64,000 nt of DNA from Ornithinibacter aureus (GCF_009858245.1 NZ_VMSB01000001.1:1240001-1304000); one strand, 5' to 3'; numbered from the stretch's first letter, positions 8,963-18,978 are shown. Program-made: numbers and translations. Notes: generated by a model not told the origin, from the letters alone.

Positions 8963-9493
8963 TCAGGCGTCATCCCGGCAGACGTGGAACCGCTCGAGGG
9001 TGGCATCGCCGAACTGCAGCCCGGCCCACGGACCCGCGTAGTGCAGGACGGCAACGGCGCAGGTGGGGAAGCCCTCGGCCATCTTGCGGTGGCCCTCGAC
9101 GCTGCCCTCACCGTCGCAGAGGAGCTCGGCCAGGGATGGGATGCCCGGTGCGTGGCCGACGACCATGAGCACGTCGGCGTCCTCGTCGGCCTCGTGGATC
9201 ACCTCGAGAAGCCGCTCCGGTGACGCGAGGTAGATGCGCCGGTCGAGGTGCACCTCACCCTCGGGGCAGCCGCTGGACCACACCGCCTCGGTCGTCTGCT
9301 GGGTGCGCTCGGAGGTCGAGCACAGCACCTCGTCGATCCCGATGCCGTGCTCGATGAGCCAGCGACCCGCGGCCGCGGCGTCGCGACGACCGCGCGCGGT
9401 GAGTTCGCGTTCGTGGTCGTTGTCCCAGTTCTGCTGCTCGGCCTTCGCGTGGCGAAGGAGGACGAGGGTTCGGTCCTGCGCTGCACGGGTCAT
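8963..9493 (-). CDS. SixA-type histidine phosphatase family protein
   Basis: 176 residues. The RHG-type motif LVLLRHAKAE lies at residues 10-19, with a second catalytic His in VVGHAPGIPSLAE and an Arg in CSTSERTQQT, as in phosphoglycerate-mutase-like phosphatases. SixA proteins remove phosphate from phosphohistidine on phosphotransfer proteins, but many actinobacterial members are uncharacterised and could act on small phosphoesters. It is a lone gene facing the DUF937 gene. Confidence 0.85.
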   Translation of the reverse strand: MTRAAQDRTLVLLRHAKAEQQNWDNDHERELTARGRRDAAAAGRWLIEHGIGIDEVLCSTSERTQQTTEAVWSSGCPEGEVHLDRRIYLASPERLLEVIHEADEDADVLMVVGHAPGIPSLAELLCDGEGSVEGHRKMAEGFPTCAVAVLHYAGPWAGLQFGDATLERFHVCRDDA

Positions 9494-9614
9494 GCCTCAG
9501 ATCATGCACCCATGAGGGGCACCCTGTCGCTCAATGCCCTCCCGACCGTCGCGACCTCAGGTTAGGTTGGGGCGCAACGGGCGGAGCCGTTCCGCCGCCG
9601 CAGAAGGGATCACC

Positions 9615-10289
9615 ATGTCCGCACTCGACGACATCCTCGGCGCCCTGCCGGCCGACGCCATCTCCCAGCAGGTCGGCGCCTCCCCCGACGAGGTTCGCGC
9701 CGCAGCGGCCGCCGTGCTGCCGGCCCTGCTGGGTGGCCTCCAGGCCAACGCCAGCGACCCCTCCGGCGCCGGCTCCATCCTCGAGGCCCTCGGCCAGCAC
9801 CAGGACGACCTGCTGAGCGGCGGTGCCGACCTCTCCGCCATCAACGAGAGCGACGGTCAGGCCATCACCCACCACATCTTCGGCGACCGGGAGGAGGACG
9901 TCGTCAACAAGCTCGGCGAGGTGCCGGCGATGGGTGGCTCGGGCATGGGCGGGGCGCTCGTCAAGAAGCTGCTGCCGATCCTCGCGCCGATGGTGCTGTC
10001 CTGGCTGGCCAAGCAGGTGCTCGGCGGCGGTGCCGGTGGTGGGGGCCTCGGCGGTGGTGGCGCTGCTCCGCAGCGGGCCGACACCTCCCCCAGCCTGCCG
10101 GGCTCCACCGGTGGCGCGGCCGGTGGCCCGGGGTCCCTCGACGACATGCTGCGTGACGTCCTCGGCGGCGCGACGGGCGGAGCCTCGACGGCCCCTGCCG
10201 GTGGCGGCGCTGCCGCCCCCGGTGGCATCGACCCCGGGAGCATCATCGGTGACATCCTCGGCGGGATGCTGGGTGGCGGCCGCCGCTGA
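9615..10289 (+). CDS. DUF937 family protein with Gly-rich tail
   Basis: 224 residues from ATG 9615, chosen for the AGAAGGGA ribosome-binding site; the longer frame upstream lacks one and reads as Arg/Ser shadow. The N-terminal half (SALDDILGALPADAISQQVG onward, repeating AVLPALLGGLQANA and LLPILAPMVLSWLAK) matches the DUF937 helical repeat family, whose function is unknown. The second half is Gly/Ala/Pro low complexity with a conserved-looking end IIGDILGGMLGGGRR. No signal peptide or transmembrane segment is clear. It is followed by a composite hairpin element. Confidence 0.8.
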   Translation: MSALDDILGALPADAISQQVGASPDEVRAAAAAVLPALLGGLQANASDPSGAGSILEALGQHQDDLLSGGADLSAINESDGQAITHHIFGDREEDVVNKLGEVPAMGGSGMGGALVKKLLPILAPMVLSWLAKQVLGGGAGGGGLGGGGAAPQRADTSPSLPGSTGGAAGGPGSLDDMLRDVLGGATGGASTAPAGGGAAAPGGIDPGSIIGDILGGMLGGGRR

Positions 10290-10306
10290 CCCAGCCCCCC
10301 CCGGGC

Positions 10307-10371
10307 TTTATCGGGTAACCCGATAAACCCCCGCTCCACTGGACAACGCTTGTCCGGCGCAGCGGGGGTTT
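10307..10371. repeat. Composite hairpin element, family A copy 1
   Basis: 65 nt made of a 21-nt palindrome (TTTATCGGG, TAA, CCCGATAAA; 10307-10327) joined through shared AAA to a stem-loop: AAACCCCCGCT (10325-10335) pairs with AGCGGGGGTTT (10361-10371). The stem encloses the inner palindrome GGACAACGCTTGTCC (10341-10355). A second copy of identical length and architecture, in inverted orientation, lies at 25747-25811. It sits between the convergent DUF937 and ahpF genes, so it could terminate both. Confidence 0.85.
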
Positions 10372-10410
10372 GTCAGGGGAAGTGCCCCGTCGGGCGCAGG
10401 ACGTCGCCCG

Positions 10411-12006
10411 TCAGGCGGACGACTGGCTCGCCGCCGGCGACGTGGTGCGGATGAGGTGGTCGAACGCCGACAGCGCGGCGCCAGCACCCGAGCCGGCGGC
10501 AGCGACGATCTGCTTCCACGGCGCGGTCGTGCAGTCACCAGCGGCGAAGACCCCGGGGATGCCGGTCGCTCCCCGTGCGTCGACGACCACCTCACCGTGG
10601 GGTGTCAGGTCGACGACCCCGTCGAGCCACTCGGTCGTCGGCAGCAGGCCGATCTGGACGAAGACCCCGTCGACGTCGAGCACGCTCGACGCTCCGCCAG
10701 CACGCGGGGCGTGCCGAAGACCGACGACCTTCGAGCCGTCACCGACGACCTCGGTCGTGGCAGTGCCGACCAGGACGTCGACGTTGCCCAGCGAGTGCAC
10801 CTTGCGCTGGAGGACGTCGTCGGCCTTCAGCTCGTCGGCGAACTCCACGAGGGTGACGTGGGCGACCACACCCGCGAGGTCGATGGCCGCCTCCACCCCC
10901 GAGTTGCCTCCGCCGATGACGGCGACCCGTTTCCCGGCGAACAGCGGCCCGTCGCAGTGCGGGCAGAACGTGACACCGCGGTTGCGGTACTCGTCCTCAC
11001 CGGGGATGTCGAGGGTGCGCCACCGGGCCCCGCTCGCCGCCACGACCGCGCGGGCCCGCAGCACCGCACCCGAGGCCAGGTGCACCTCGTGCAGCCCCGA
11101 CCCCTGCGGCTCCCGCGATGCCGGGACGAGCCGCACGGCGACCTGCCCGGTCATGACCTCGACGCCGAGTCCACGGACCTGACGCTCGAGGTCGGCGGCC
11201 ATCCGCGGACCTTCCGTGTGCTCCACCGACGGGTAGTTCTCGATCGCCATCGTGTCGAGCAGCTGCCCACCGAACCGCTCGGCGAGCAGCCCGGTGCGGA
11301 TGCCCTTGCGTGCGGTGTAGATCGCCGCGGTCGACCCCGCGGGCCCACCACCGACGACGAGCACCTCGAACGGCTCCAGCTCATCGAGCCGCTGGGCGTC
11401 GCGAGCTGCGGCGCCCTCATCCAGACGCGCCACGATCTCCTCGAGGGTCATCCGCCCCTGGCCGAAGAGCTCGCCGTTGCGAAAGACCATGGGCACCGCG
11501 AGCACGCCGCGCTCCTCGACCTCACCCGGGAAGACCGCGCCGTCGATGGCGACGTGCCTGATGCCGGGGTTGAGGATGCTCATCAGGTTGAGCGCCTGCA
11601 CGACGTCCGGGCAGTTCTGGCACGACTGACTGAAGTACGTCTCGAACCGGTGCTCCCCCGTGAGGCCGCGAACGGCATCCAGGAGTTCCGTGGCAGCGGT
11701 GGAGGGGTGGCCGCCCACCTGGAGCAGCGCGAGCACCAGCGAGGTGAACTCGTGCCCGAGCGGCATCCCGGCGAACTCCACCTCGACGGCGGTGCCGACG
11801 CGCACGACCCGGAACGAGGGGCGGCGTACGGCATCCCCACCGCGCACGTGGGTGATCCGACCGGCGGACAGGCTCGCGATCTGGTCGAGGAGGTCGGCGA
11901 CCTGACCCGAGGTGGCCGACTCGTCGAGGCTGCTGACGAGTTCGACGGGGTCGACCACCTTGGTCAGGTAGGCCGACAGCTGTGTGGCGAGAGCCGGATC
12001 GAGCAC
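10411..12006 (-). CDS. ahpF: Alkyl hydroperoxide reductase subunit F
   Basis: 531 residues from GTG 12006, which aligns with the E. coli AhpF start and lies 5 nt after the ahpC stop; the longer frame overlaps ahpC. The N-terminal double-thioredoxin domain has the Cxx[11 protein letters not shown]. The thioredoxin-reductase-like part has the FAD site [12 protein letters not shown], the second Cxx[11 protein letters not shown], the NAD site VIGGGNSG and the C-terminal FAD motif [10 protein letters not shown]. It passes electrons from NADH to AhpC. Actinobacteria often use AhpD instead, so the enteric-type AhpC-AhpF pair is worth noting. Confidence 0.97.
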   Translation of the reverse strand: MLDPALATQLSAYLTKVVDPVELVSSLDESATSGQVADLLDQIASLSAGRITHVRGGDAVRRPSFRVVRVGTAVEVEFAGMPLGHEFTSLVLALLQVGGHPSTAATELLDAVRGLTGEHRFETYFSQSCQNCPDVVQALNLMSILNPGIRHVAIDGAVFPGEVEERGVLAVPMVFRNGELFGQGRMTLEEIVARLDEGAAARDAQRLDELEPFEVLVVGGGPAGSTAAIYTARKGIRTGLLAERFGGQLLDTMAIENYPSVEHTEGPRMAADLERQVRGLGVEVMTGQVAVRLVPASREPQGSGLHEVHLASGAVLRARAVVAASGARWRTLDIPGEDEYRNRGVTFCPHCDGPLFAGKRVAVIGGGNSGVEAAIDLAGVVAHVTLVEFADELKADDVLQRKVHSLGNVDVLVGTATTEVVGDGSKVVGLRHAPRAGGASSVLDVDGVFVQIGLLPTTEWLDGVVDLTPHGEVVVDARGATGIPGVFAAGDCTTAPWKQIVAAAGSGAGAALSAFDHLIRTTSPAASQSSA

Positions 12007-12011
12007 GTGGA

Positions 12012-12575
12012 TCAGATCTTCCCGACGAGGTCGAGCGACGGCGCCAGGGTGTCCTCGCCCTCTTCCCACTTCGCGGGGCAGACCTCACCCGGGTGGTTGC
12101 GGACGTACTGGGCGGCCTTGACCTTGCGCACGAGCTCGGCGGCGTTGCGGCCGATGCCCTCGGCGGTCACCTCGTGGAACTGGATGACACCGTCGGGGTC
12201 GACCAGGAAGGTGCCGCGGTCGGCCAGACCCTCGGCCTTGCGCAGGATCTTGAAGTTCTTGGAGATGCGCTGGGTCGGGTCGCCGACCATCGGGTACGTG
12301 ACCTTGCGGATGGTGTCGGACGCCTCGTGCCAGGCCTTGTGGGTGAAGTGCGTGTCGGTCGACACCGAGTAGACCTCGACACCGAGCGCCTTGAGCTCCT
12401 CGTAGTGGTCGGCGAGATCGCCGAGCTCGGTCGGGCAGACGAAGGTGAAGTCGGCCGGGTAGAAGAAGAAGATCGCCCACTTCCCCTCGATGTCCGCCGA
12501 GGACACCGGAACGAACGAGCCGTTGACGAAGGCGGTGGCCTCGAAGGGCTTGATGGTCGTGTTGACGAGGGACAT
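12012..12575 (-). CDS. ahpC: Alkyl hydroperoxide reductase subunit C (peroxiredoxin)
   Basis: 187 residues, the usual length for a 2-Cys peroxiredoxin of the AhpC type. The peroxidatic Cys is in [13 protein letters not shown] (about residue 47) and the resolving Cys is in [11 protein letters not shown] (about 165). It reduces hydroperoxides and peroxynitrite and is recycled by AhpF, encoded next. AAGGAG precedes the ATG. No oxyR or perR gene is adjacent, so the regulator is elsewhere. Confidence 0.98.
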   Translation of the reverse strand: MSLVNTTIKPFEATAFVNGSFVPVSSADIEGKWAIFFFYPADFTFVCPTELGDLADHYEELKALGVEVYSVSTDTHFTHKAWHEASDTIRKVTYPMVGDPTQRISKNFKILRKAEGLADRGTFLVDPDGVIQFHEVTAEGIGRNAAELVRKVKAAQYVRNHPGEVCPAKWEEGEDTLAPSLDLVGKI

Positions 12576-12716
12576 GACGTCACTTCTCCTTGTGAGGGGG
12601 GTGGTTACCTACCAGGGGGCGTCACCATTGCCGCCAGCCGAACTGGAGTGGTTCAAGTCTAGTGGATGCCGTCCGGCCACCTCACAGCGGGTCCCGCACC
12701 CCGGAACGGTCCCGAC

Positions 12717-12796
12717 ATCGACCAATGGATCACTCCAGGTACGCCGGGCCGCGTACCGAGATCGACCTATTGGTCACTCCAGGTACGCCGGGCCGC
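12717..12796 (+). repeat. Family C repeat, copies 1 and 2 (direct)
   Basis: Two direct units begin CATCGACC at 12717 and ATCGACC at 12761, about 43 bp apart. Both continue into CACTCCAGGTACGCCGGGCC. The core of unit 2 is GACCTATTGGTC, the exact reverse complement of the core GACCAATAGGTC in the copies near 30.3 kb, while the flanking CACTCCAGGTAC keeps its orientation. Unit 1 has a damaged core (GACCAATGGATC). Confidence 0.85.
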
Positions 12797-12822
12797 ACGC
12801 GGCAGCAGGCCCGCGCACTCAT

Positions 12823-12860
12823 TGCACTGCAGCCACCCGGATCCGGGTGGCTGCAGTGCA
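12823..12860 (-). terminator. 38-bp perfect palindrome after gatB
   Basis: Left half TGCACTGCAGCCACCCGGA (12823-12841) is exactly matched by its reverse complement at 12842-12860 with no spacer. It lies 20 bp past the gatB stop. As RNA it can form a long stem with a tight loop, fitting a terminator. Confidence 0.7.
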
Positions 12861-12879
12861 CGACGTGCGCGAGTGGGGG

Positions 12880-14406
12880 TCAGGACTGGCCGAGGCGCTC
12901 CATGATGATCGCCCGTGCCGCACCGGCATCCGCCTGGCCCTTCATCGCCTTCATGACCTGACCGATGAGCGCACCCGCGGCCGCGACCTTGCCGTCACGG
13001 ATCTTGTCGGCCACGTCGGGGTTGGCCGCGATGACGGCGTCCACGGCCGCCTCGAGGGCACCGGTGTCCTGCACCAGTTCCAGCCCACGGGCGTCGGCGA
13101 CCTGCGTCGGGGTACCCTCGCCGGCCAGCACGCCCTCCCAGACCTGACGAGCCATCGAGTCGTTGAGTCGACCAGACGTCACGAGGCCCTCGAGCTCGAC
13201 GACGGATGCCGCGCCGACCCCCAGCCCAGCGGCGTACGTCGGCACGTCGACACCCTCGGCGTTGGCGCGCCGAGCCACCTCACCGGACCACCACTTGCGC
13301 GCACCCGCCGGGGACGCACCTGCGGCGACGGTCTCCTCCACGAGGTCGACCAGCCCGGCGTTGACGACGTCGCGCATCTCGAGGTCGGCAAAGCCCCACT
13401 CACCCTGAAGTCGCTTGCGCCGGGCTGCCGGCGGCTCGGGCAACGTCGCCCGAAGCGACTCGACCAGCTCACGAGAGGGCGCCACCGGCACGAGGTCGGG
13501 CTCGGGGAAGTAGCGGTAGTCGTCGGCGTCGGACTTCGCGCGGCCCGAGGTCGTGACCCCGGTGTCCTCGTGCCAGTGCCGCGTCTCCTGCACGATGGTG
13601 CCGCCCGAGCTGAGCACCGCGGCGTGCCGCCCCACCTCGTAGCGCACCGCCCGCTCGACCGAGCGCAGCGAGTTGACGTTCTTGGTCTCCGAGCGGGTGC
13701 CGAACACCTCGGTGCCCTTGGGCATGAGCGAGAGGTTCACGTCGCAGCGCATCGAGCCCTGCTCCATCCGCACGTCCGAGACGTCGAGGGCCTTGAGCAG
13801 GTCGCGCAGGGTGGCCACGTAGGCGCGGGCGATCTCGGGGGCCCGCTCCCCAGCCCCGGTCAGGGGCTTGGTGACGATCTCGATGAGCGGGATGCCGGCG
13901 CGGTTGTAGTCGACGAGGCTGTGCGTCGCGCCGTGGATGCGACCCGTCGAGCCGCCGACGTGCAGCGACTTGCCGGTGTCCTCCTCCATGTGGGCCCGCT
14001 CGATCTCGACCCGGTAGACCGTGCCGTCGTCGAGCTCGACGTCGAGGTAGCCCTCGAAGGCGATCGGCTCGTCGTACTGCGAGGTCTGGAAGTTCTTGGG
14101 CATGTCCGGGTAGAAGTAGTTCTTCCGGGCGAACCGGCACCACTGCGCGATCTCGCAGTTGAGCACGAGCCCGATGCGGATCGCCGACTCCACGGCCACC
14201 GCGTTGACGACCGGCAGGGCACCGGGCAGGCCCAGGCACACCGGGCAGGTCTGGGTGTTGGGCTCGGCGCCGAACTCGGTCGGGCAGCCGCAGAACATCT
14301 TCGTCGCGGTGTTGAGCTCGACGTGCACCTCGAGGCCCATGACGGGGTCGAACGCGTCAATAGCGTCGTCGAAGGGAAGGGTCGCCTCGGCGTGGGTCTG
14401 GGTCAT
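12880..14406 (-). CDS. gatB: Asp-tRNA(Asn)/Glu-tRNA(Gln) amidotransferase subunit B
   Basis: 508 residues. The start region [20 protein letters not shown] and the zinc-binding Cys set (CGCP...CPVCLG) are typical of GatB, as is [16 protein letters not shown]. The C-terminal YqeY-like tail domain is present ([20 protein letters not shown] then [15 protein letters not shown]). GatB binds mischarged Glu-tRNA(Gln) or Asp-tRNA(Asn) and activates it with ATP. It is the last gene of gatC-gatA-gatB; only 3 nt separate the gatA stop from its ATG. Confidence 0.98.
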   Translation of the reverse strand: MTQTHAEATLPFDDAIDAFDPVMGLEVHVELNTATKMFCGCPTEFGAEPNTQTCPVCLGLPGALPVVNAVAVESAIRIGLVLNCEIAQWCRFARKNYFYPDMPKNFQTSQYDEPIAFEGYLDVELDDGTVYRVEIERAHMEEDTGKSLHVGGSTGRIHGATHSLVDYNRAGIPLIEIVTKPLTGAGERAPEIARAYVATLRDLLKALDVSDVRMEQGSMRCDVNLSLMPKGTEVFGTRSETKNVNSLRSVERAVRYEVGRHAAVLSSGGTIVQETRHWHEDTGVTTSGRAKSDADDYRYFPEPDLVPVAPSRELVESLRATLPEPPAARRKRLQGEWGFADLEMRDVVNAGLVDLVEETVAAGASPAGARKWWSGEVARRANAEGVDVPTYAAGLGVGAASVVELEGLVTSGRLNDSMARQVWEGVLAGEGTPTQVADARGLELVQDTGALEAAVDAVIAANPDVADKIRDGKVAAAGALIGQVMKAMKGQADAGAARAIIMERLGQS

Positions 14407-14409
14407 GGC

Positions 14410-15945
14410 TCAGGCCTCCTTCATCGTGCCGGCGGTCATGGCCTCGAGGGCGGGCGCCCGGTCGAGCAGCGGTCCACCCCATGCGGCGGTGAGCTTGGCC
14501 TCGAGAGCCGCGCCCACGGAGTACAAGCGCTGGTCCTGCATCGCGGGGGCGAGGATCTGGAAGCCGGCCGGCAACCCGTCCTCGGTCGCGAGCCCGCTCG
14601 GCACCGACATGCCGGGGATGCCGGCGAGGTTGGCGGGGATGGTCGCGATGTCGTTGAGGTACATCGCCATCGGGTCGTCGAGCTTGTCACCGAGCCGGAA
14701 GGCCGTCGTCGGCGCCGTCGGTGAGACCAGGACGTCGGCGGTCTCGAAGGCCGCTGCGAAGTCGTCGGCGATGAGGCGACGCACCTTCTGGGCCGACCCG
14801 TAGTAGGCGTCGTAGTAGCCGCTGGACAGGGCGTACGTGCCCAGGATGATGCGCCGCTTGACCTCGTCGCCGAATCCGGCGTCGCGGGTGGCGGCCATGA
14901 CCTGCTCGGCGCTCGGTGCGTCGATGCCGTCAGGGGCGACGCGCAGCCCGTAACGCATGGCGTCGAACTTCGCGAGGTTGCTCGAGGCCTCGCTCGGGAG
15001 GATGAGGTAGTACGCGGCCAGGGCGTAGCTGAAGCTCGGGCAGGACACCTCGACGACCTCTGCCCCGGCGTCGACGAGGTGCTGCACGGCCTCGTCGAAA
15101 CGCGCCTGCACCCCCGCCTGGAACCCGTCGCCGGTCAGTTCGCGGATGATGCCGATCTTCATGCCGGCGACGTCGGCGCGACGGGCGGCCTCGACGACGG
15201 GCGGCACCGGGGCGTCGATCGACGTCGAGTCGAGGGGGTCGTGCCCACCGATGACCTCGTGGAGCAGGGCGGCGTCGAGCACCGTGCGGGTGCACGGGCC
15301 GGCCTGGTCGAGCGAGGACGCGAGCGCCACGAGCCCGTAGCGCGAGACCCCGCCGTAGGTCGGCTTGGTCCCGACGGTGCCGGTGACGGCTGCGGGCTGG
15401 CGGATCGAGCCACCGGTGTCGGTGCCGATCGCCAGCGGTGCCTGGAACGAGGCGACGACCGAGCTCGACCCACCGCCAGAACCGCCGGGGATGCGCGAGA
15501 GGTCCCACGGGTTGTGGCTCGGGCCGTAGGCGCTGTGTTCGGTCGAGGAGCCCATGGCGAACTCGTCCATGTTCGTCTTGCCGAGGATGGGCATGCCGGC
15601 CTCGCGCAGGCGCGTCACGAGGGTCGCGTCGTACGGCGGCACCCAGCCCTGGAGGATCTTGGAGCCACACGTCGTCGGCAGGCCGCGGGTCGTCATGACG
15701 TCCTTGACGGCGATCGGCACACCGGCCATCGCGTGCAGCGACTCCCCCGCGGCGCGACGGCGGTCGACCTCGTCGGCCTGGGCGAGGGCACCGTCCGCGT
15801 CGACGTGCAGGTAGGAGTGCACGGCGCCGTCGACGGCCGCGGTGCGGTCCAGGTGCGCCTGGGTCACCTCGCGCGCCGACACGCTCCCCTGCGCGAGGAG
15901 GTCGGCGAGGTCGGCAGCAGTGGACCGGGTCAGGTCGGTGGTCAC
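14410..15945 (-). CDS. gatA: Asp-tRNA(Asn)/Glu-tRNA(Gln) amidotransferase subunit A
   Basis: 511 residues. The amidase signature is complete: catalytic Lys in [15 protein letters not shown], the Ser pair in [17 protein letters not shown] and the nucleophile region [16 protein letters not shown]. It releases ammonia from glutamine for the GatB transamidation. It lies between gatC and gatB with a 111-bp gap to gatC that carries an inverted pair of GGATGCCG octamers. Confidence 0.98.
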   Translation of the reverse strand: MTTDLTRSTAADLADLLAQGSVSAREVTQAHLDRTAAVDGAVHSYLHVDADGALAQADEVDRRRAAGESLHAMAGVPIAVKDVMTTRGLPTTCGSKILQGWVPPYDATLVTRLREAGMPILGKTNMDEFAMGSSTEHSAYGPSHNPWDLSRIPGGSGGGSSSVVASFQAPLAIGTDTGGSIRQPAAVTGTVGTKPTYGGVSRYGLVALASSLDQAGPCTRTVLDAALLHEVIGGHDPLDSTSIDAPVPPVVEAARRADVAGMKIGIIRELTGDGFQAGVQARFDEAVQHLVDAGAEVVEVSCPSFSYALAAYYLILPSEASSNLAKFDAMRYGLRVAPDGIDAPSAEQVMAATRDAGFGDEVKRRIILGTYALSSGYYDAYYGSAQKVRRLIADDFAAAFETADVLVSPTAPTTAFRLGDKLDDPMAMYLNDIATIPANLAGIPGMSVPSGLATEDGLPAGFQILAPAMQDQRLYSVGAALEAKLTAAWGGPLLDRAPALEAMTAGTMKEA

Positions 15946-15989
15946 GTCGTGGTTCCTCTGGGGTGCGGGGCGCGGTGGTGAACGGCGAG

Positions 15990-16013
15990 CGGATGCCGTG
16001 TGGCCGGCATCCG
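15990..16013. repeat. inverted pair of GGATGCCG octamers between gatC and gatA
   Basis: CGGATGCCG (15990-15998) and CGGCATCCG (16005-16013) are separated by 6 nt, giving a 9-bp hairpin in the only sizeable gap of the gat operon. It uses the octamer that recurs throughout the window and could act as an attenuating hairpin. Confidence 0.7.
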
Positions 16014-16056
16014 ATGAAGCGTGGCGGTCAGGTGGTGCACGGGGTGGGCGTGCGCG

Positions 16057-16353
16057 TCACTCGACGTCGAGGATGCGCGGCACGGCGAAGCGCTGCTGCT
16101 CGGACTCGGGCGCCCCGGACAGCGCGTCCTGCGGGCTGAGCGAGGGGCGCACCACGTCGGGGCGGGTCACGTTGACGATCGGCATGGGGTGGCTCATCGG
16201 CTCGACGTCGGCGATCGGTGCCTGCTGCACGGTCGCCACCGCCTCGAGGATGACCCCGAGCTCGCCGACCATGCGGTCGAGCTCGGCGTCGGAGAGGTCG
16301 ATGCGGGCGAGTCCGGCGAGGTGCGCCACGTCGTCACGGGTGAGGTCGGCCAT
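16057..16353 (-). CDS. gatC: Asp-tRNA(Asn)/Glu-tRNA(Gln) amidotransferase subunit C
   Basis: 98 residues from ATG 16353; the very long open frame upstream (to 19029) is shadow of the VWA gene. The N-terminal DDVAHLAGLARIDLSDAELD is the GatC signature. GatC wraps around and stabilises GatA-GatB. TAGACT lies 7 nt before the ATG with no Shine-Dalgarno, suggesting a leaderless transcript for the gat operon. It is divergent from the gene at 16399 with only 45 bp between starts. Confidence 0.96.
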   Translation of the reverse strand: MADLTRDDVAHLAGLARIDLSDAELDRMVGELGVILEAVATVQQAPIADVEPMSHPMPIVNVTRPDVVRPSLSPQDALSGAPESEQQRFAVPRILDVE

Positions 16354-16398
16354 GCGGGCCAGTCTATGGGCCCGCTGCCGGGCTGCGAGACTGGGCCG

Positions 16399-17064
16399 GT
16401 GCTCACGGACACCGCCTCGACACAGCTCGTGCTCGACCTCGTCGGCGTGTTCGTCTTCGCGCTCACCGGCGCCATCGTCGGCGTGCGCCGGGGCCTGGAC
16501 GTCTTCGGGGTGCTCGTGCTGGGCTGGATCGCCGGGTTGGGTGGAGGGATCATCCGCGACGTCTTCCTGGGCATCACCCCGCCGGTGGCGGTCAGCGACT
16601 GGCGCCTGCTCGCGGCCGCGGTGGTCGCGGGGCTGGCCGTCTTCCTCCTCCACGGGACGTGGCAGGAGGTCGCGCAGCGACACCCGGACGCGCGGCTGGG
16701 CAGGGTCTCGTTCACCGTGCGGCTGCTGGATGCCGCGGGGCTGGCGGTGTTCGCCGTCAGCGGCGCCCTCGTGGCGCTGGACGCCCAGGCGGGCGCGCTG
16801 GCAGCCACGCTCATCGGGGGCATCACCGGGATCGGCGGCGGCCTGCTGCGGGACGTGCTCACCGGGCAGGTGCCCGAGGTGCTGCGGCGAGAGCTGTATG
16901 CCGTGCCGGCGCTGGCCGGGGCGGCTCTGGTCGTCGTGCTGCACGAGGCGGGCGCCCTGACCACGCTCACCGCGTGGGCGGCGGTCGCGTTCGTCTTCGT
17001 CACCCGGGTCGTGGCGGTCGTGCTCAACCTGAACGCTCCGCGCCCCCTGCGCAGCCGGGCCTGA
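16399..17064 (+). CDS. UPF0126/TRIC-like membrane protein
   Basis: 221 residues from GTG 16399. It is an internally duplicated membrane protein: LDLVGVFVFALTGAIVGVRRGLD with GGGIIRDVFLG in the first half is repeated as LDAAGLAVFAVSGALVALD with GGGLLRDVLTG in the second. This duplicated three-helix plus one layout is the bacterial TRIC (trimeric intracellular cation channel)/UPF0126 fold, so a cation (K+) channel is likely. It is a lone gene. Confidence 0.88.
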   Translation: MLTDTASTQLVLDLVGVFVFALTGAIVGVRRGLDVFGVLVLGWIAGLGGGIIRDVFLGITPPVAVSDWRLLAAAVVAGLAVFLLHGTWQEVAQRHPDARLGRVSFTVRLLDAAGLAVFAVSGALVALDAQAGALAATLIGGITGIGGGLLRDVLTGQVPEVLRRELYAVPALAGAALVVVLHEAGALTTLTAWAAVAFVFVTRVVAVVLNLNAPRPLRSRA

Positions 17065-17166
17065 CCCCTTCGAGCAGGCGGGTATCAGGACCGCGGAGTG
17101 TGACTCCTTCATGGTGAGCGGCCAGACGGACTGGGGATCGGCCCGCGACGCTCCAAGGAGAACGCC

Positions 17167-18966
17167 ATGCCTGACAACGACCGCACCTCCGCGCGCCTGC
17201 CGGCCGCGGTGCTCGCACACCTCACCGAGGTGCTCGGGGCGGCGCCACAGACCACCGTCAAGACCGAGGCCGAGTTGCCCGGTGGGGAGCGCGTCGTCGC
17301 GTTCCATGCCGTGTCGGCCAAGAACCCCAATGCCGTCGTCGCCGTCGTCGCGCGCGCCGACGGCACCCTGACCCCGCGAGCCGACTTCGCGGCATCCGTG
17401 GGTCACGACCCGTTCATCCCGCACTTCGACCCGCCCGTGCTGGTCCCCTTCCCGCCGCGCCGTCGGCCGGTCACGATCAACCCGCGGCGCAACGACTGGC
17501 GCCTCGACCAGTGCGACCGGCGCAGCGAGAAGATCACCGTCACCATCCCACCCACGGGGACGGCACCCAAGGCCGACGTCTACCTCCTCGCGGACACCAC
17601 GGGCAGCATGCTGCCCGTCATCGACGCGGTGAAGGCCGGTGCCGGCGCCATCCTGGGCGACCCGGCCCTGGCCGCCTTCGACATCGCCTGGGGCGTCGGC
17701 AACTACCGCGACTTCACGGTGCCGGCCCCCAACTCCTACGCCTTCCAGCACCAGCTCGCCCCGACGACCAGCGCGGCCGCGGCATCCGCCGCGATCTCGA
17801 CGTGGAACGCCGACGAGGGTGGCGACACGCCAGAGGGCCAGCTCTACGCCCTGCAGGAGCTCGCGACGAACGCGAGCATCGGGTGGCGCACCGACAGCAA
17901 GCGGATCATCGTGTGGTTCGGTGACGCCCCCGGCCACGACCCCATCTGCACCGACCTCACCGGCCTGCCCGCGGCGATCACCGAGGCAACGGCGACCGCG
18001 GCCCTCAGCGGCGCGAACATCACCGTCGTCGCGGTGAGCACCACCACCGGGGTCACCGACGCCCTCGACGGCGATCCGAACCTCGGATCCTTCGACTACC
18101 CGACCTGCGCGGCCAACGGGGCAGCCGGGCAGGCCACCCGGATCACGGCCGCCACCGGCGGTGAGCACCGCACCGGCGTCGACCCGGGCAGCATCGTCTC
18201 GACGCTCAGCGACCTCATCGCCGACGCGGTGCAGTCGACCGGCAACGTGCACCTCGTGGCGACGGGTGACACGGCCCAGTTCGTCGAGTCGATCACCCCT
18301 GCGGCCGGCTACGGTCCGCTCGCCGGCGACGAGACGCACACGTTGACCTTCGAGGTCGTGTGGGTCGGCACCAAGGCGTGCGCCGAGCGCGACCAGGAGT
18401 TCACCGGCACCATCGACGTCGTCGCCGACGACGTCGTGGTCGCGAGCAAGCCCGTTCGGGTCGTGGTGCCGAAGTGCCGCTACCACTACGTCGTCGAGGT
18501 GGTCTGCGGTGAGCGGCCGCCCCTTCGCGGGCACGACGACCACGAGGACCACGGGGAGGGCTCCGGCGGTGGCCACGCCAAGGACGACGACGGGCCCTGC
18601 GCGGTCGTGCCCGGCCGGTACGCGACGGCCGTGCTCATCAGCAACCCGTCGACGTGCACCGCCGTCCTCGAGAAGCGGTTCGCCCCGCTCGTGGTCGACG
18701 GCAAGACCATCGGGCGCGAGCCCGACGTCCAGCCGGCGAAGCCGTTCGCCAAGCTCGAACTGCCCGCGAACCACGCGACGATGGACGACTGCTGCGCGCT
18801 GCACGAGGCCGTCGACCACGGCCAGGGCCTGCTGCTCGGGGTGCTCGACATCGTGTCCGACCGCCCGCTCGAGGTGCGAGCCGTGCACACCGCGCACGGC
18901 GCCCAGACGCAGACCGGCGCACCGTCGATCACCACGCGGGCCGTGGACCCGCGCCGCGCTCCCTGA
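17167..18966 (+). CDS. Integrin-like von Willebrand factor A domain protein
   Basis: 599 residues with AAGGAGAACGCC before the ATG. A VWA domain spans about 138-365: ADVYLLADTTGSMLPVIDAV carries a DxTGS metal-ion site (D143), with IVWFGDAPGHDP and a following sheet, closest in style to the integrin beta-chain A domain. An Ig-like segment follows (about 370-440), then an Asp/His/Gly-rich linker (about 456-478) and a Cys-containing C-terminal domain (CAVVPGRYATAVLISNPSTC). There is no signal peptide or membrane helix, so it appears cytoplasmic or exported by other means. Function unknown; a calcium- or magnesium-dependent binding role is inferred. Confidence 0.75.
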   Translation: MPDNDRTSARLPAAVLAHLTEVLGAAPQTTVKTEAELPGGERVVAFHAVSAKNPNAVVAVVARADGTLTPRADFAASVGHDPFIPHFDPPVLVPFPPRRRPVTINPRRNDWRLDQCDRRSEKITVTIPPTGTAPKADVYLLADTTGSMLPVIDAVKAGAGAILGDPALAAFDIAWGVGNYRDFTVPAPNSYAFQHQLAPTTSAAAASAAISTWNADEGGDTPEGQLYALQELATNASIGWRTDSKRIIVWFGDAPGHDPICTDLTGLPAAITEATATAALSGANITVVAVSTTTGVTDALDGDPNLGSFDYPTCAANGAAGQATRITAATGGEHRTGVDPGSIVSTLSDLIADAVQSTGNVHLVATGDTAQFVESITPAAGYGPLAGDETHTLTFEVVWVGTKACAERDQEFTGTIDVVADDVVVASKPVRVVVPKCRYHYVVEVVCGERPPLRGHDDHEDHGEGSGGGHAKDDDGPCAVVPGRYATAVLISNPSTCTAVLEKRFAPLVVDGKTIGREPDVQPAKPFAKLELPANHATMDDCCALHEAVDHGQGLLLGVLDIVSDRPLEVRAVHTAHGAQTQTGAPSITTRAVDPRRAP

Positions 18967-18978
18967 GGGAACACCGCA

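Larger units (their letters stand above)
12576..12879. other. ahpC upstream region / gat operon downstream region (no gene)
   Basis: 304 bp without a credible gene. It holds the ahpC leader with the AAGGAG ribosome-binding site next to the start, two copies of the family C repeat (12717-12796) and a 38-bp perfect palindrome (12823-12860) that probably ends gatB transcription. A possible -35 TTGAAC is on the minus strand near 12652, but no convincing -10 was found. Confidence 0.6.

Noticed and set aside
12717-12796. CRISPR array from the repeated ACTCCAGGTAC units
   Set aside because: Only two units per site, no uniform unique spacers and no cas genes.
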